A stretch of 5,968 nt of DNA from Gemmatimonadota bacterium (GTDB lineage Bacteria; Gemmatimonadota; Gemmatimonadetes; Palauibacterales; Palauibacteraceae): NCBI GenBank assembly GCA_016649455.1, contig JAENXO010000172.1, forward strand, positions 1 through 5,968, given 5' to 3'. Under the pieces are notes generated by a model. That model was not told where the DNA came from and did not search any database. It worked only from the letters and a program-made list of their open reading frames with translations. This document shows positions 1 to 5,968 of this stretch, piece by piece. The first letter of the stretch is position 1; each line of letters opens with the position of its first letter. The position numbers were made by a program, and so were the translations under genes.

Positions 1-408
1 GAAACGCGAGAAGACGGCCCGATCGTCCTGTTCGACGGCGTCTGCAACCTCTGTCACGCGGCCGTCCGCTTCATCCTGGCGCGGGACAGGGAGGCCAGAT
101 TCCGATTCGCGCCCCTTGAGTCGGAGACCGGTCGGGATCTCACCACTGAAGGGATCCGAGAGGGAACATCGGCCGACAGCATGATTCTGGTGGAGGACGG
201 ATCGACGTACGCGCGCAGCGAGGCTGCGATTCGGATCGCTGCGCGGCTCAGCCTGCCGTGGCGAGCGCTGGGCGTGCTGCGAGTCGTGCCGCGACCCGTG
301 CGGGACGGAGCGTACGATCTGGTGGCTCGGAACCGGTATCGCTGGTTCGGCCGGAAGGACTTCTGTCCCATGCCCGATGAGGACATCCGGGACCGCTTCC
401 TCTCCTGA
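1..408 (+). CDS. DCC-family (DUF393) thiol-disulfide oxidoreductase-like protein, 5' partial
   Basis: The reading frame is open from base 1 to a TGA at 406-408, giving 135 visible residues. Near the start it reads LFDGVCNLCHAAVRF, the defining D-G-x-C-x-x-C motif of the DCC family (Cys at visible residues 15 and 18). It ends YRWFGRKDFCPMPDEDIRDRFL, which matches the usual C-terminal block of the family (YRWFG, a late Cys, then RFL). Family members are about 130-150 residues, so only the start codon and a few residues are likely missing; the internal ATG at 181 is not the start because the DCC motif lies before it. The CxxC pair suggests thioredoxin-fold redox chemistry, but the physiological role of most members is unknown. 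No signal peptide is visible in the part present. It converges on the neighbouring minus-strand hydrolase and shows no functional link to it. Confidence 0.9.
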   Translation, partial: ETREDGPIVLFDGVCNLCHAAVRFILARDREARFRFAPLESETGRDLTTEGIREGTSADSMILVEDGSTYARSEAAIRIAARLSLPWRALGVLRVVPRPVRDGAYDLVARNRYRWFGRKDFCPMPDEDIRDRFLS

Positions 409-413
409 TCGAG

Positions 414-1163
414 TCAGGCCGGAGCAGTGATCTCGACCGTGAGGCTGGCGATCCCCTCGATCCTCGCCTCCACGCGGTCCCCGACCAGCAGCGGACCGAC
501 TCCGGCTGGCGTCCCGGTGAACAACAGGTCGCCTGGGAGGAGTTCGATCTCCTTCGACAGCTCCGCAATGAGCTGCGGGACGGTCCAGATCTGCTCGGAC
601 AGGTCTCCGTCCTGCCGGACTTTCCCGTTGACGGTCGCCGTGATCCGGCCTTGGCTCGGGTGTCCGATGCGAGAGCAGGGCACGAGAAACGAGCAGGGGG
701 CGGATGCATCGAATCCCTTGGCCAGACTCCACGGTCGACCCCGGCTCTTCGCCTCGGCCTGGACGTCCCTGCGCGTGAGGTCGAGCCCGACCCCGTATCC
801 GAACACGAGCCCGAGCGCCTGATCCGCCGCTACGGCTCTGCCTCCGCGACCGAGCGCGACGGCGAGCTCGGCTTCATGGTGCAGCAGGTTGGTCCGGGGT
901 GGGTAGGGCACCGGCCCGCCACCCGGAACGAGTGCGGTCGACGGCTTAGAAAAGAAGAACGGGGGATCGAGATTCTTCCGCCGCTCGGGGTCCCGCTCCA
1001 TCTCCCGAGCGTGCGCGGCGTAGTTCCGGCCGACGCACCAGATCCGGCCGACCGGGAAGCGAGTGACTTCACCGCGCACCTGCAGTGACGGCCGGTCCGC
1101 CAGCTCGATCCAACGAGCTGGCGCCGACTGCTCGCTCCCGGAAGCCGACTTCGAGTCAACCAC
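414..1163 (-). CDS. Fumarylacetoacetate hydrolase-superfamily protein, fumarylpyruvate/acylpyruvate hydrolase-like
   Basis: This 249-residue cytosolic enzyme would hydrolyse a C-C bond in an acylpyruvate-type substrate using a divalent metal. From the chosen start, the conserved blocks are CVGRNYAAHAREM (43-55), PPFFFSKP (67-74), HHEAEL with metal-ligand Glu97 and Glu99, GYGVGLDLTRRDVQ with ligand Asp128, WSLAKGFD (145-152), TVNGKVRQ (177-184) and the substrate-loop block GDLLFTGTPAGVG (211-223). The spacing of Glu99 to Asp128 and the short one-domain length fit the YcgM/NagK-type branch rather than eukaryotic-style FAH. The GRNYAAHAREM and GLDLTRRD blocks resemble fumarylpyruvate hydrolases of gentisate pathways, but no gentisate dioxygenase or maleylpyruvate isomerase is present, so the substrate is open. 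I chose GTG at 1161-1163 because AGGAGG precedes it by 5 bases; an ATG 23 codons upstream (1230-1232) would add a residue stretch unlike the family and overlap the upstream gene by 77 bases. It is the second gene of an operon with the CoA-transferase. Confidence 0.9.
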   Translation of the reverse strand: MVDSKSASGSEQSAPARWIELADRPSLQVRGEVTRFPVGRIWCVGRNYAAHAREMERDPERRKNLDPPFFFSKPSTALVPGGGPVPYPPRTNLLHHEAELAVALGRGGRAVAADQALGLVFGYGVGLDLTRRDVQAEAKSRGRPWSLAKGFDASAPCSFLVPCSRIGHPSQGRITATVNGKVRQDGDLSEQIWTVPQLIAELSKEIELLPGDLLFTGTPAGVGPLLVGDRVEARIEGIASLTVEITAPA

Positions 1164-2367
1164 GCGAACCTCCTGGCGGGAGCACGGCTCCGCTGTCGAA
1201 CAGTGTCTTCCGCTGTCCGACAGAAAGTCCAAGATCGTCGCTCAGGATCGATTCCGCGTCCGCGGACAGGCCCGGTGGAGGTCGGAGGTCGACGACCGTT
1301 CCGACTCCATGGTCGAGGGCGACGGTCCGAAGTCCGACCCTGCCGCCCGATCGCAGCAGCAGCGGCTCGGCGTCCGGTTGATTCAGAGCTTCGGCCACGT
1401 TCCACACCGGTCCGGCGGGAACTCCTAGAGACGCGAGAAGCTCGAGCAGCGCCCCACGGGATCGCGCTTCGATCCTTGGGGCAAGCACGGTCCGGAGCGC
1501 GTCGCGGTGAACGACTCGGTCTGCGTTCCGAACGAACCTCGCATCGGATGCCAGTTCCGGAGCGCCGATCGCTTCGCACAGCCCCGCGAACTGCCTGTCC
1601 GTCCCGACCGCGAGCACGACGGTCTCGCCGCCGGCACACTCCCATACCTCGCCGTAGGGAACGACGCTCGGATGCCCTGAGCCGAGCGGCTGCGGGACTA
1701 CCCCGGTGGCCATCCAGCCGGTCGCCTGGTTGGCAAGAGACGATAGCCCGGAGCGGACCAGCGACGTGGTCACGTGGGTGCCGGAACCGGTCCGCGCCCG
1801 CTCGAGCAAGGCAAGCAATATGCCCTCCTTCAGTTGATGCGCCGCGAGCAGGTCCATAAGCGCGACCGGCATCTTGAGCGGGAGCGCTCCAGGCTCCCCG
1901 TTGATCGACATGAATCCCGTTCCGGCCTGCAGCAGGGCGTCGTAGCCGGGTCGCGAGTCGGAGGGGCCGTAGGCCGTCACTTCTGCGTAGATCAATCGCT
2001 CATTCAATCGCATCAGGGACTCGGCATCGACGTCAAGCGACTCCGCCTGCCCGGGCCGGTAGCTGGCCAGCACGATGTCGCTGAGGCGGGCTAACGAGTG
2101 AATCAGTTCCCGGCCTGCCGGGTCGCGCAGATTGACCGCGATCGACCTCTTCCCCCAGTTCGCCGAGCAGAAATATGCTGAGACATCCGTGTCACGCGGC
2201 TCCTCGGGCAGGCGCCAGCCACGAGTGACGTCTCCGTCCGTCGCCGGATTCTCGACCTTGATAACGTCCGCCCCGAGTTCGGCCAGGAACATGCCGACAG
2301 CCGGACCGGCGAGGACGCCGGCCAGTTCAAGGACCCTGAGACCCCTCAGGGGGAGTTCGTTCGACAT
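1156..2367 (-). CDS. CaiB/BaiF family (class III) CoA-transferase
   Basis: This 403-residue protein would move CoA between two carboxylic acids in the cytosol through an aspartyl-CoA thioester, as formyl-CoA, carnitine and succinyl-CoA:acid transferases do. The N-terminus PLRGLRVLELAGVLAGP followed by LGADVIKVENP (residues 32-41) is the classic family opening. NWGKRSIAVNLRDPAGREL (70-88) and SYRPG (102-106) follow. The catalytic Asp is D172 in PVALMDLLAAHQ, followed by GILLALLERARTGSGTHV. GHPSVVPYGEVWEC (231-244) and VLAVGTDRQF (251-260) form the later conserved region. Length is normal and nothing is missing. The family is large and sequence alone does not give the acid substrates. It is the first gene of a two-gene operon and its final TGA overlaps the hydrolase start by 8 bases. 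No good Shine-Dalgarno precedes its ATG, so it may be translated from a leaderless or very short-leader mRNA. Confidence 0.93.
   Translation of the reverse strand: MSNELPLRGLRVLELAGVLAGPAVGMFLAELGADVIKVENPATDGDVTRGWRLPEEPRDTDVSAYFCSANWGKRSIAVNLRDPAGRELIHSLARLSDIVLASYRPGQAESLDVDAESLMRLNERLIYAEVTAYGPSDSRPGYDALLQAGTGFMSINGEPGALPLKMPVALMDLLAAHQLKEGILLALLERARTGSGTHVTTSLVRSGLSSLANQATGWMATGVVPQPLGSGHPSVVPYGEVWECAGGETVVLAVGTDRQFAGLCEAIGAPELASDARFVRNADRVVHRDALRTVLAPRIEARSRGALLELLASLGVPAGPVWNVAEALNQPDAEPLLLRSGGRVGLRTVALDHGVGTVVDLRPPPGLSADAESILSDDLGLSVGQRKTLFDSGAVLPPGGSRG
1169..1174 (-). promoter_or_regulatory. Shine-Dalgarno site deciding the hydrolase start
   Basis: The minus strand reads AGGAGG, then five bases (TTCGC), then GTG. 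The site lies inside the last codons of the CoA-transferase gene. It supports the GTG start over the upstream ATG and suggests that the hydrolase is translated on the same mRNA, probably coupled to termination of the upstream gene. Confidence 0.8.
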
Positions 2368-2373
2368 GGCCGC

Positions 2374-2379
2374 ATAATG
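2374..2379 (-). promoter_or_regulatory. Possible -10 box for the CoA-transferase operon (leaderless candidate)
   Basis: The minus strand reads CATTAT, one mismatch in six from TATTAT-like -10 boxes, with only six bases (GCGGCC) before the ATG at 2367. Transcription would then begin at or next to the start codon, which would fit the absence of a Shine-Dalgarno there. No recognisable -35 sits about 17 bases upstream (TCGCCT), so this is weak and inferred from position. Confidence 0.25.
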
Positions 2380-2391
2380 TGAACTCGTTCA
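2380..2391. promoter_or_regulatory. Small palindrome TGAAC-TC-GTTCA, possible operator
   Basis: The bases TGAAC and GTTCA form a perfect 5+5 inverted repeat around a 2-base centre. It directly abuts the candidate -10 of the CoA-transferase operon, where a bound dimeric regulator could block or adjust transcription. No regulator gene lies in the window and there is no second copy nearby, so a role is only inferred. Confidence 0.25.
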
Positions 2392-2422
2392 GTCGGAGGC
2401 GAGAGCGACAGCAGCGCCTGCC

Positions 2423-2451
2423 TTGCCCGTGCCGCGCCGACGCCCAAATAT
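2423..2451 (+). promoter_or_regulatory. Weak sigma70-like promoter candidate for the peptidase genes
   Basis: TTGCCC (2423-2428) is separated by 17 bases from AAATAT (2446-2451). The -35 matches the TTGACA consensus at four of six positions. The -10 matches TATAAT at three of six, including the important second A and final T. Transcription would start near 2458, about 50 bases before the M28 start. It lies in the only A/T-richer patch of this strand's leader; the match is modest and could be chance. Confidence 0.28.
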
Positions 2452-2471
2452 CGATCGGGCGGCCCCTCCAA

Positions 2472-2502
2472 TTCCGGACGGCCTGCCTGCCACCATCCGG
2501 AG
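2472..2502 (+). promoter_or_regulatory. Possible leader hairpin overlapping the M28 ribosome site
   Basis: Two copies of the self-complementary hexamer TCCGGA (2473-2478 and 2496-2501) can pair with each other, plus a T-G wobble outside (2472 with 2502), across a 17-base loop. The 3' arm contains most of the GGAGG ribosome-binding sequence at 2499-2503, so pairing would hide it. The stem is short; folding energy was not computed. Confidence 0.22.
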
Positions 2503-2503
2503 G
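2499..2503 (+). promoter_or_regulatory. Shine-Dalgarno site of the M28 peptidase gene
   Basis: GGAGG followed by five bases (TATAC) and ATG at 2509. It fixes the start directly in front of a signal sequence. Confidence 0.8.
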
Positions 2504-2508
2504 TATAC

Positions 2509-4068
2509 ATGCGCCGCACTTCAATTCTCGGGACATTCGCAGCCGCGCTGACACTGACGTCGGTCGGCTGTGCCTCGAATCAGCCTCCGGATCCGGTTCC
2601 ACCCCCCGATCCATCCGTCGCTGCCGAACGCGCCGCGAGCCTGATCGGACCTGGAGACGTGCGGGCGCACGTGGCGTTTCTTGCCAGCGACGAGTTGGCC
2701 GGAAGGGACACTCCCAGTCCGGGCCTCGAGGCCGCCGCGGAGTACATCGCCCGGCGGTTCGAGGCTCTGGGGCTGAAGCCTGGTGGCGATGACGGGGGCT
2801 GGCTGCAACGCTACCCGTTTATCCGCATGAGTTTCGATGCTGATCGGTCCGATCTGAGCGCCACCGGTCCGAAAGGCGGAGCGTCGCTGGCATTCGGAGA
2901 GCAGTGGTTCGCGATGCCGATCGGGGTGGAGGAGTTCCTGGTTGAAGGCCCTGTCGTGTATGCGGGTCCCGCGTCCGGGGCCGTGTTCGATGAGGGTGCA
3001 CGCGACAGGATCGTCGCGGTCACGGCGGGGGGGAGCCTCCGAATGGAGATGTTCAGCCTCATCCAGTCTGCGACGGCGGCCGGCGCCAGCGGACTGCTGC
3101 TGATTCTCCACCCCTCGCTGCCCGACGAGGCGATTCCCTCGATCGCGGGACAGGTCGGCGGTCTGCCGCCACAGGCGATCCCAATCGTCGGGGTCCTGCG
3201 GTCCTCCGCCGGGGACCTGTTCGCCGTTGAAGGACTGGATATCGACGTCGTAGCGCCGGCCGAGCCGCCCGCGGACCGCGAGCCTGAGCTCATCGACCTC
3301 GGCCTGGACCTCACGATCCGGTTGGCGATCGACAGGGAGGAGTTCCAGCCGCCGAACGTGGTCGCGGTTCTCGAAGGCTCCGATCCTGAGTTGCGTGACA
3401 CGTACGTGCTGTACTCGGCCCATTTCGATCATGTCGGAATCGGCACGCCGGATGCCGACGGAGACTCGATCTACAACGGCGCGGACGATGATGCATCGGG
3501 CACGGCGCTCGTGCTGGAAGTCGCCCGGGCATTCAGTGCGCTGCCAGAGCCTCCGCGCCGCTCGGTGGTGTTCCTCGCGGTGAGCGGCGAAGAGAAGGGC
3601 CTGCTCGGCGCGCGGCACTGGGCGACCAATCCGACCGTACCGATCGAAGGCATCGTCGCCAACGTGAACGCGGACATGGTAGGGCGAAACGCTCCGGATA
3701 CGCTGATCGTGATCGGCGGGGAATACAGCTCGCTCGGAGATCTGTCTTCGAGCATCGCGGCTTCCCGCCCGGATATCGGGCTCGTACTGGCGCCCGACCC
3801 CGACCCGTCGGAGAACGCGTTTTTCCGCAGCGACCACGTGGCCTTCGTGCGGGAGGGAATCCCGGCCGTGTTCTTCACGACCTGGCTGCACGACGACTAT
3901 CACGCCCCGTCGGATGAGGTGGAGGGAATCGATGCGGACAAGCTGGCGAGGGTGGCCCGGCTGGCGTTCTGGGTCGGATGGGAAGTCGCACAGGACACCG
4001 TGGCTCCGTCGTGGAACGCGGGGGCATGGGACGAAGTGAGCGAGATCCTGAAGGAATCACCGTTCTGA
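2509..4068 (+). CDS. M28 family zinc metallopeptidase with PA insert, lipoprotein
   Basis: This 519-residue exported peptidase probably removes N-terminal residues from peptides outside the cytoplasm. The N-terminus MRRTSILGTFAAALTLTSVGC is a lipoprotein signal: basic start, hydrophobic stretch and a lipobox ending at Cys21; Ala follows the Cys, and a Pro-rich tether (about 25-36) comes next. VRAHVAFLASDELAGRDTPS (51-70) is the typical front of these M28 proteins. A protease-associated (PA) insert spans roughly 130-250 (EGPVVYAGPA, DRIVAVTAGG, AGASGLLLILHP). The catalytic domain runs from about 281 and keeps every metal and catalytic residue: H305 and D307 in SAHFDH, D327 in NGADDDASG, E361 (general base) and E362 in SGEEKGLLGA, D389 in NADMVG and H465 in DYHAPSDE. 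Length is usual for PA-containing M28B-like enzymes. The exact substrate is unknown. It is followed after 69 bases by a same-strand serine peptidase gene, suggesting joint expression and a shared peptide-degradation role. Confidence 0.94.
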   Translation: MRRTSILGTFAAALTLTSVGCASNQPPDPVPPPDPSVAAERAASLIGPGDVRAHVAFLASDELAGRDTPSPGLEAAAEYIARRFEALGLKPGGDDGGWLQRYPFIRMSFDADRSDLSATGPKGGASLAFGEQWFAMPIGVEEFLVEGPVVYAGPASGAVFDEGARDRIVAVTAGGSLRMEMFSLIQSATAAGASGLLLILHPSLPDEAIPSIAGQVGGLPPQAIPIVGVLRSSAGDLFAVEGLDIDVVAPAEPPADREPELIDLGLDLTIRLAIDREEFQPPNVVAVLEGSDPELRDTYVLYSAHFDHVGIGTPDADGDSIYNGADDDASGTALVLEVARAFSALPEPPRRSVVFLAVSGEEKGLLGARHWATNPTVPIEGIVANVNADMVGRNAPDTLIVIGGEYSSLGDLSSSIAASRPDIGLVLAPDPDPSENAFFRSDHVAFVREGIPAVFFTTWLHDDYHAPSDEVEGIDADKLARVARLAFWVGWEVAQDTVAPSWNAGAWDEVSEILKESPF

Positions 4069-4137
4069 GGTGTTGCCCCGTTCGAGGGAAAGACAGCGAA
4101 GGATCTGCACCGCAATGTCTTGAGGGAGGACGCTCTG
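4069..4137 (+). other. Short spacer between the two peptidase genes
   Basis: These 69 bases hold the downstream gene's ribosome site at their end. I see no stem with a T-run that would act as a terminator and no clear promoter, so read-through transcription of both peptidase genes is likely but not proven. Confidence 0.5.
4124..4130 (+). promoter_or_regulatory. Shine-Dalgarno site of the S9 peptidase gene
   Basis: GGGAGGA lies seven bases before the ATG at 4138-4140. It supports this start, which also places a signal peptide at the protein's N-terminus. Confidence 0.75.
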
Positions 4138-5968
4138 ATGGGAATCGGAGATCGCACCAGGTCTGGTTGCCGTGTCATGCTGGCCGGAGTGATGTCACTC
4201 GCGCTTGTCGGGCCGCTGCATGGCCAGTCGGCGAACGGCGGAATGACTCCGCACGATGTGGCAAGGATCCGCACCGTCTCCAACGCCGTAGTCTCCCCGG
4301 ACGGTGAACGCGTCGCTTTCCTGGTGAGCGTTCCGCGGAATCCGCTCGAGGAAAGCGATGGAACCGCATGGCGCAGACTGCACGTGCTGGACGTGGCCAC
4401 CGGCTCATCCCGTGAATACGTGGGCGGAGACCTGCGCGTGAGTTCGCCCGCGTGGACGCCGGACGGCGGTTCCGTCACGTATCTGGCGCGACGGGCAGGA
4501 GACGATGCCACCTCCCTGTATTCGATTTCCGTCCTGGGCGGAGAGTCCACGAAGATCTTCGAGCACGAGACCGGGCTTTCCGGATACGTCCTGAGCCCGG
4601 ACGGGCGGAAGCTGGCATTCCTCAGCCGGGACGCGGAGCCGGAGTACGTAGCGAAGATGCGGAAGAAGGGGTTCAGGCAGGAGGTGTACGAGGAGGATGA
4701 GCCGTTCACCCGAGTGTGGATCGCGGAACTCGGCCGGGAGGGCTCGGCCCGCAGGCTGTCGCTCGAGGGCGATGCGAGCGCGATCGACTGGTCGCCGGGC
4801 GGCGACCGCCTGGTGGTGGCGCTCGCGCCGACTCCGCTCGTGGATGACTGGTACATGAAGCGTCGACTGCGGATCGTCGACGTGGCGAGCGGCAACGTAG
4901 TCACCCGAATTGAGAACCCGGGCAAGCTGGGACAGGTCGGCTTCAGTCCGGACGGGGAGCGCGTGGCGTTCGTCTCGGCCGAATCGATCAACGACCCGAA
5001 AGAGGGTCGCCTGATGGTCGCGCGGGCCTCGGATGGGCGCTTCCGCGATCTCCTGCCAGGCCTCGAGGGTCACATCTCGAGCTTCCAGTGGCGTGACGAT
5101 CAGACACTGGGCTACGTGGCGGACGAGGGAGTCGAAACCAGGATCGGCGAAGTCCGCGTGGACGGCTCTGACGACCGGACACTCATCGAGGGCGGCGACG
5201 TAGTCTTCACCAGTATGTCGGCGCCAGTGGGCGTCGAGACGACCGCATACATCGGGCAGACGACCACGCACCCCACGGAGGTGTTCGTTGGTTCCGGTTC
5301 CAGAGCGCCCCGGAGGGCGACCGATTCCAACCCGTGGCTGGCCAGCCGGAAGCTCGCACCACAGGAGGTTGTCGAGTGGACGGCCGCCGACGGCCTTCGG
5401 CTCGAGGGACTGCTCATCCAGCCGCTGGACGGCAGGCGCGCCGCTCCGACGATCGTGGTCGTGCACGGAGGGCCCGAGGCGCATCAGAGGAATGGCTGGC
5501 TGACCGGGTACTCATCTCCCGGACAGGTGGCTGCGGCGGACGGATTCGCGGTGTTCTACCCGAACTACCGTGCCAGCACGGGGCGCGGCGTCGAGTTCAG
5601 CATGCTGGACCACGGCGACTTCGCCGGCAGGGAATTTGACGATATCGTCGATGGCGTCGACTATCTGATCGCCACCGGCGTTGCGGACTCGGCCCGGGTC
5701 GGCGTGACCGGAGGGTCGTACGGGGGCTATGCCACAGGTTGGCTCACGACTCGCTACTCGAGTCGGTTTGCGGCCGGCGTGATGTTCGTCGGGATCTCCA
5801 ATACGATCTCCAAGGATGGCGTGAGTGACATTCCCGAGGAAATGTTCCTCGTTCACCAGCGAATGCATCCATGGGACGACTGGCAGTTCTTCCTTGAGCG
5901 GAGCCCGATCTTCTGGGCTGACAGTTCGAACACGCCACTCCTGATTCTGCACGGCAAAGAGGACCCGC
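4138..5968 (+). CDS. S9 family (prolyl oligopeptidase-type) serine peptidase, exported, 3' partial
   Basis: The frame is open without a stop from ATG at 4138 to the window end, 610 complete codons. The N-terminus has Arg residues, a hydrophobic core MLAGVMSLALVG (14-25) and a likely signal peptidase I site after LHG (27-29), so it is exported. A beta-propeller of TolB/PD40-like blades follows: VSPDGERVAFL (52-62), WTPDGGSVTYL (106-116), LSPDGRKLAFL (152-162), DWSPGGDRLVV (217-227), FSPDGERVAFV (269-279) and FQWRDDQTLGYV (316-327). The alpha/beta-hydrolase domain starts near 385, with VVVHGGPEA (oxyanion region, HGGP at 443-446), FYPNYRASTGRG and the nucleophile elbow GGSYGGY with Ser527. LHGKEDP at the end carries the expected catalytic Asp609; the catalytic His and perhaps 60-90 residues lie beyond the window. 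The propeller restricts entry to short peptides in this family; cleavage may be oligopeptidase or acylaminoacyl/dipeptidyl-peptidase-like, which the visible part cannot settle. It follows the M28 peptidase on the same strand. Confidence 0.93.
   Translation, partial: MGIGDRTRSGCRVMLAGVMSLALVGPLHGQSANGGMTPHDVARIRTVSNAVVSPDGERVAFLVSVPRNPLEESDGTAWRRLHVLDVATGSSREYVGGDLRVSSPAWTPDGGSVTYLARRAGDDATSLYSISVLGGESTKIFEHETGLSGYVLSPDGRKLAFLSRDAEPEYVAKMRKKGFRQEVYEEDEPFTRVWIAELGREGSARRLSLEGDASAIDWSPGGDRLVVALAPTPLVDDWYMKRRLRIVDVASGNVVTRIENPGKLGQVGFSPDGERVAFVSAESINDPKEGRLMVARASDGRFRDLLPGLEGHISSFQWRDDQTLGYVADEGVETRIGEVRVDGSDDRTLIEGGDVVFTSMSAPVGVETTAYIGQTTTHPTEVFVGSGSRAPRRATDSNPWLASRKLAPQEVVEWTAADGLRLEGLLIQPLDGRRAAPTIVVVHGGPEAHQRNGWLTGYSSPGQVAAADGFAVFYPNYRASTGRGVEFSMLDHGDFAGREFDDIVDGVDYLIATGVADSARVGVTGGSYGGYATGWLTTRYSSRFAAGVMFVGISNTISKDGVSDIPEEMFLVHQRMHPWDDWQFFLERSPIFWADSSNTPLLILHGKEDP

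Larger units (their letters stand above)
2368..2508. other. Divergent intergenic region
   Basis: This 141-base gap separates the minus-strand CoA-transferase operon from the plus-strand peptidase genes and must carry the starts of both transcripts. It holds the candidate promoter elements, palindrome and possible leader hairpin listed separately. I see no small gene with a ribosome site in it and no terminator. Confidence 0.7.

Noticed and set aside
181..408. ATG at 181 as start of a short separate gene
   Set aside because: The same frame is open upstream and contains the DCC motif, so this is an internal Met.
404..418. Rho-independent terminator between the convergent genes
   Set aside because: The stem is only five base pairs and neither strand has a following T-run.
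1161..1232. ATG start of the hydrolase at 1230-1232
   Set aside because: It adds 23 residues unlike the family N-terminus, overlaps the upstream gene by 77 bases and lacks the strong AGGAGG that precedes the GTG at 1161-1163.
830..1645. Minus-strand 271-codon open frame across the CoA-transferase and hydrolase junction
   Set aside because: It is a different frame of the same strand as two well-supported genes, is very Arg-rich, and contains an out-of-frame copy of the hydrolase coding bases rather than its motifs.
1203..2094. Plus-strand open frames opposite the CoA-transferase
   Set aside because: No domain motif and biased composition; the opposite strand has a full-length conserved protein.
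2521..3903. A 460-codon open frame antisense to the M28 gene
   Set aside because: It is exactly opposite a gene with all family motifs, is rich in Arg and low-complexity sequence, has no recognisable domain and is explained by G/C third-position bias of the real gene.
3900..5484. Two long antisense open frames (3900-4991 and 4405-5484) opposite the M28 3' end and the S9 gene
   Set aside because: They overlap each other and the clearly functional S9 frame, and have Ser/Thr/Arg/Pro-rich composition typical of shadow frames.
1..5968. CRISPR arrays, tRNA or rRNA genes, insertion sequences, phage genes
   Set aside because: No spaced direct repeats, no tRNA-like or rRNA-like blocks, no transposase or integrase motifs; coding sequence fills nearly all of the window.

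Overview
This is a GC-rich, densely coding bacterial window with five protein genes, two of them cut by the window edges. No RNA genes, mobile elements or CRISPR arrays are visible. Gene content and style (a lipoprotein M28 peptidase beside an exported S9 peptidase, GGAGG-type ribosome sites, strong G/C third-position bias) suggest a free-living GC-rich Gram-negative, possibly Gemmatimonadota or a similar environmental lineage. That placement is inference, because the window holds no phylogenetic marker gene.

Layout. (1) 1-408, + strand: the near-complete 3' part of a DCC-family (DUF393) thiol-disulfide oxidoreductase-like protein, converging on the next gene with a 5-base gap. (2) 414-2367, - strand: a two-gene operon. 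A CaiB/BaiF (class III) CoA-transferase is followed by a fumarylacetoacetate hydrolase-superfamily enzyme most like fumarylpyruvate/acylpyruvate hydrolases. The two overlap by 8 bases, and the second gene's Shine-Dalgarno lies inside the first gene. (3) 2368-2508: a 141-base divergent intergenic region with weak promoter candidates, a small palindrome and a possible hairpin over the next gene's ribosome site. (4) 2509-5968, + strand: a lipoprotein M28 metallopeptidase with a PA insert, then after 69 bases an exported S9 prolyl-oligopeptidase-type serine peptidase that runs off the right edge just before its catalytic His.

How they work together. The two minus-strand enzymes look like a catabolic pair, with CoA transfer between carboxylic acids and hydrolysis of a 3-acylpyruvate-type or related diketo acid; their substrates cannot be read from sequence. 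The two plus-strand peptidases look like an extracytoplasmic peptide-scavenging module, one a lipid-anchored zinc exopeptidase and the other a secreted or periplasmic oligopeptidase/dipeptidyl-peptidase-like enzyme. All catalytic residues that fall inside the window are intact. I found no convincing undescribed system; the more interesting items are small regulatory-scale signals around the divergent promoter region and the overlapping gene junction.
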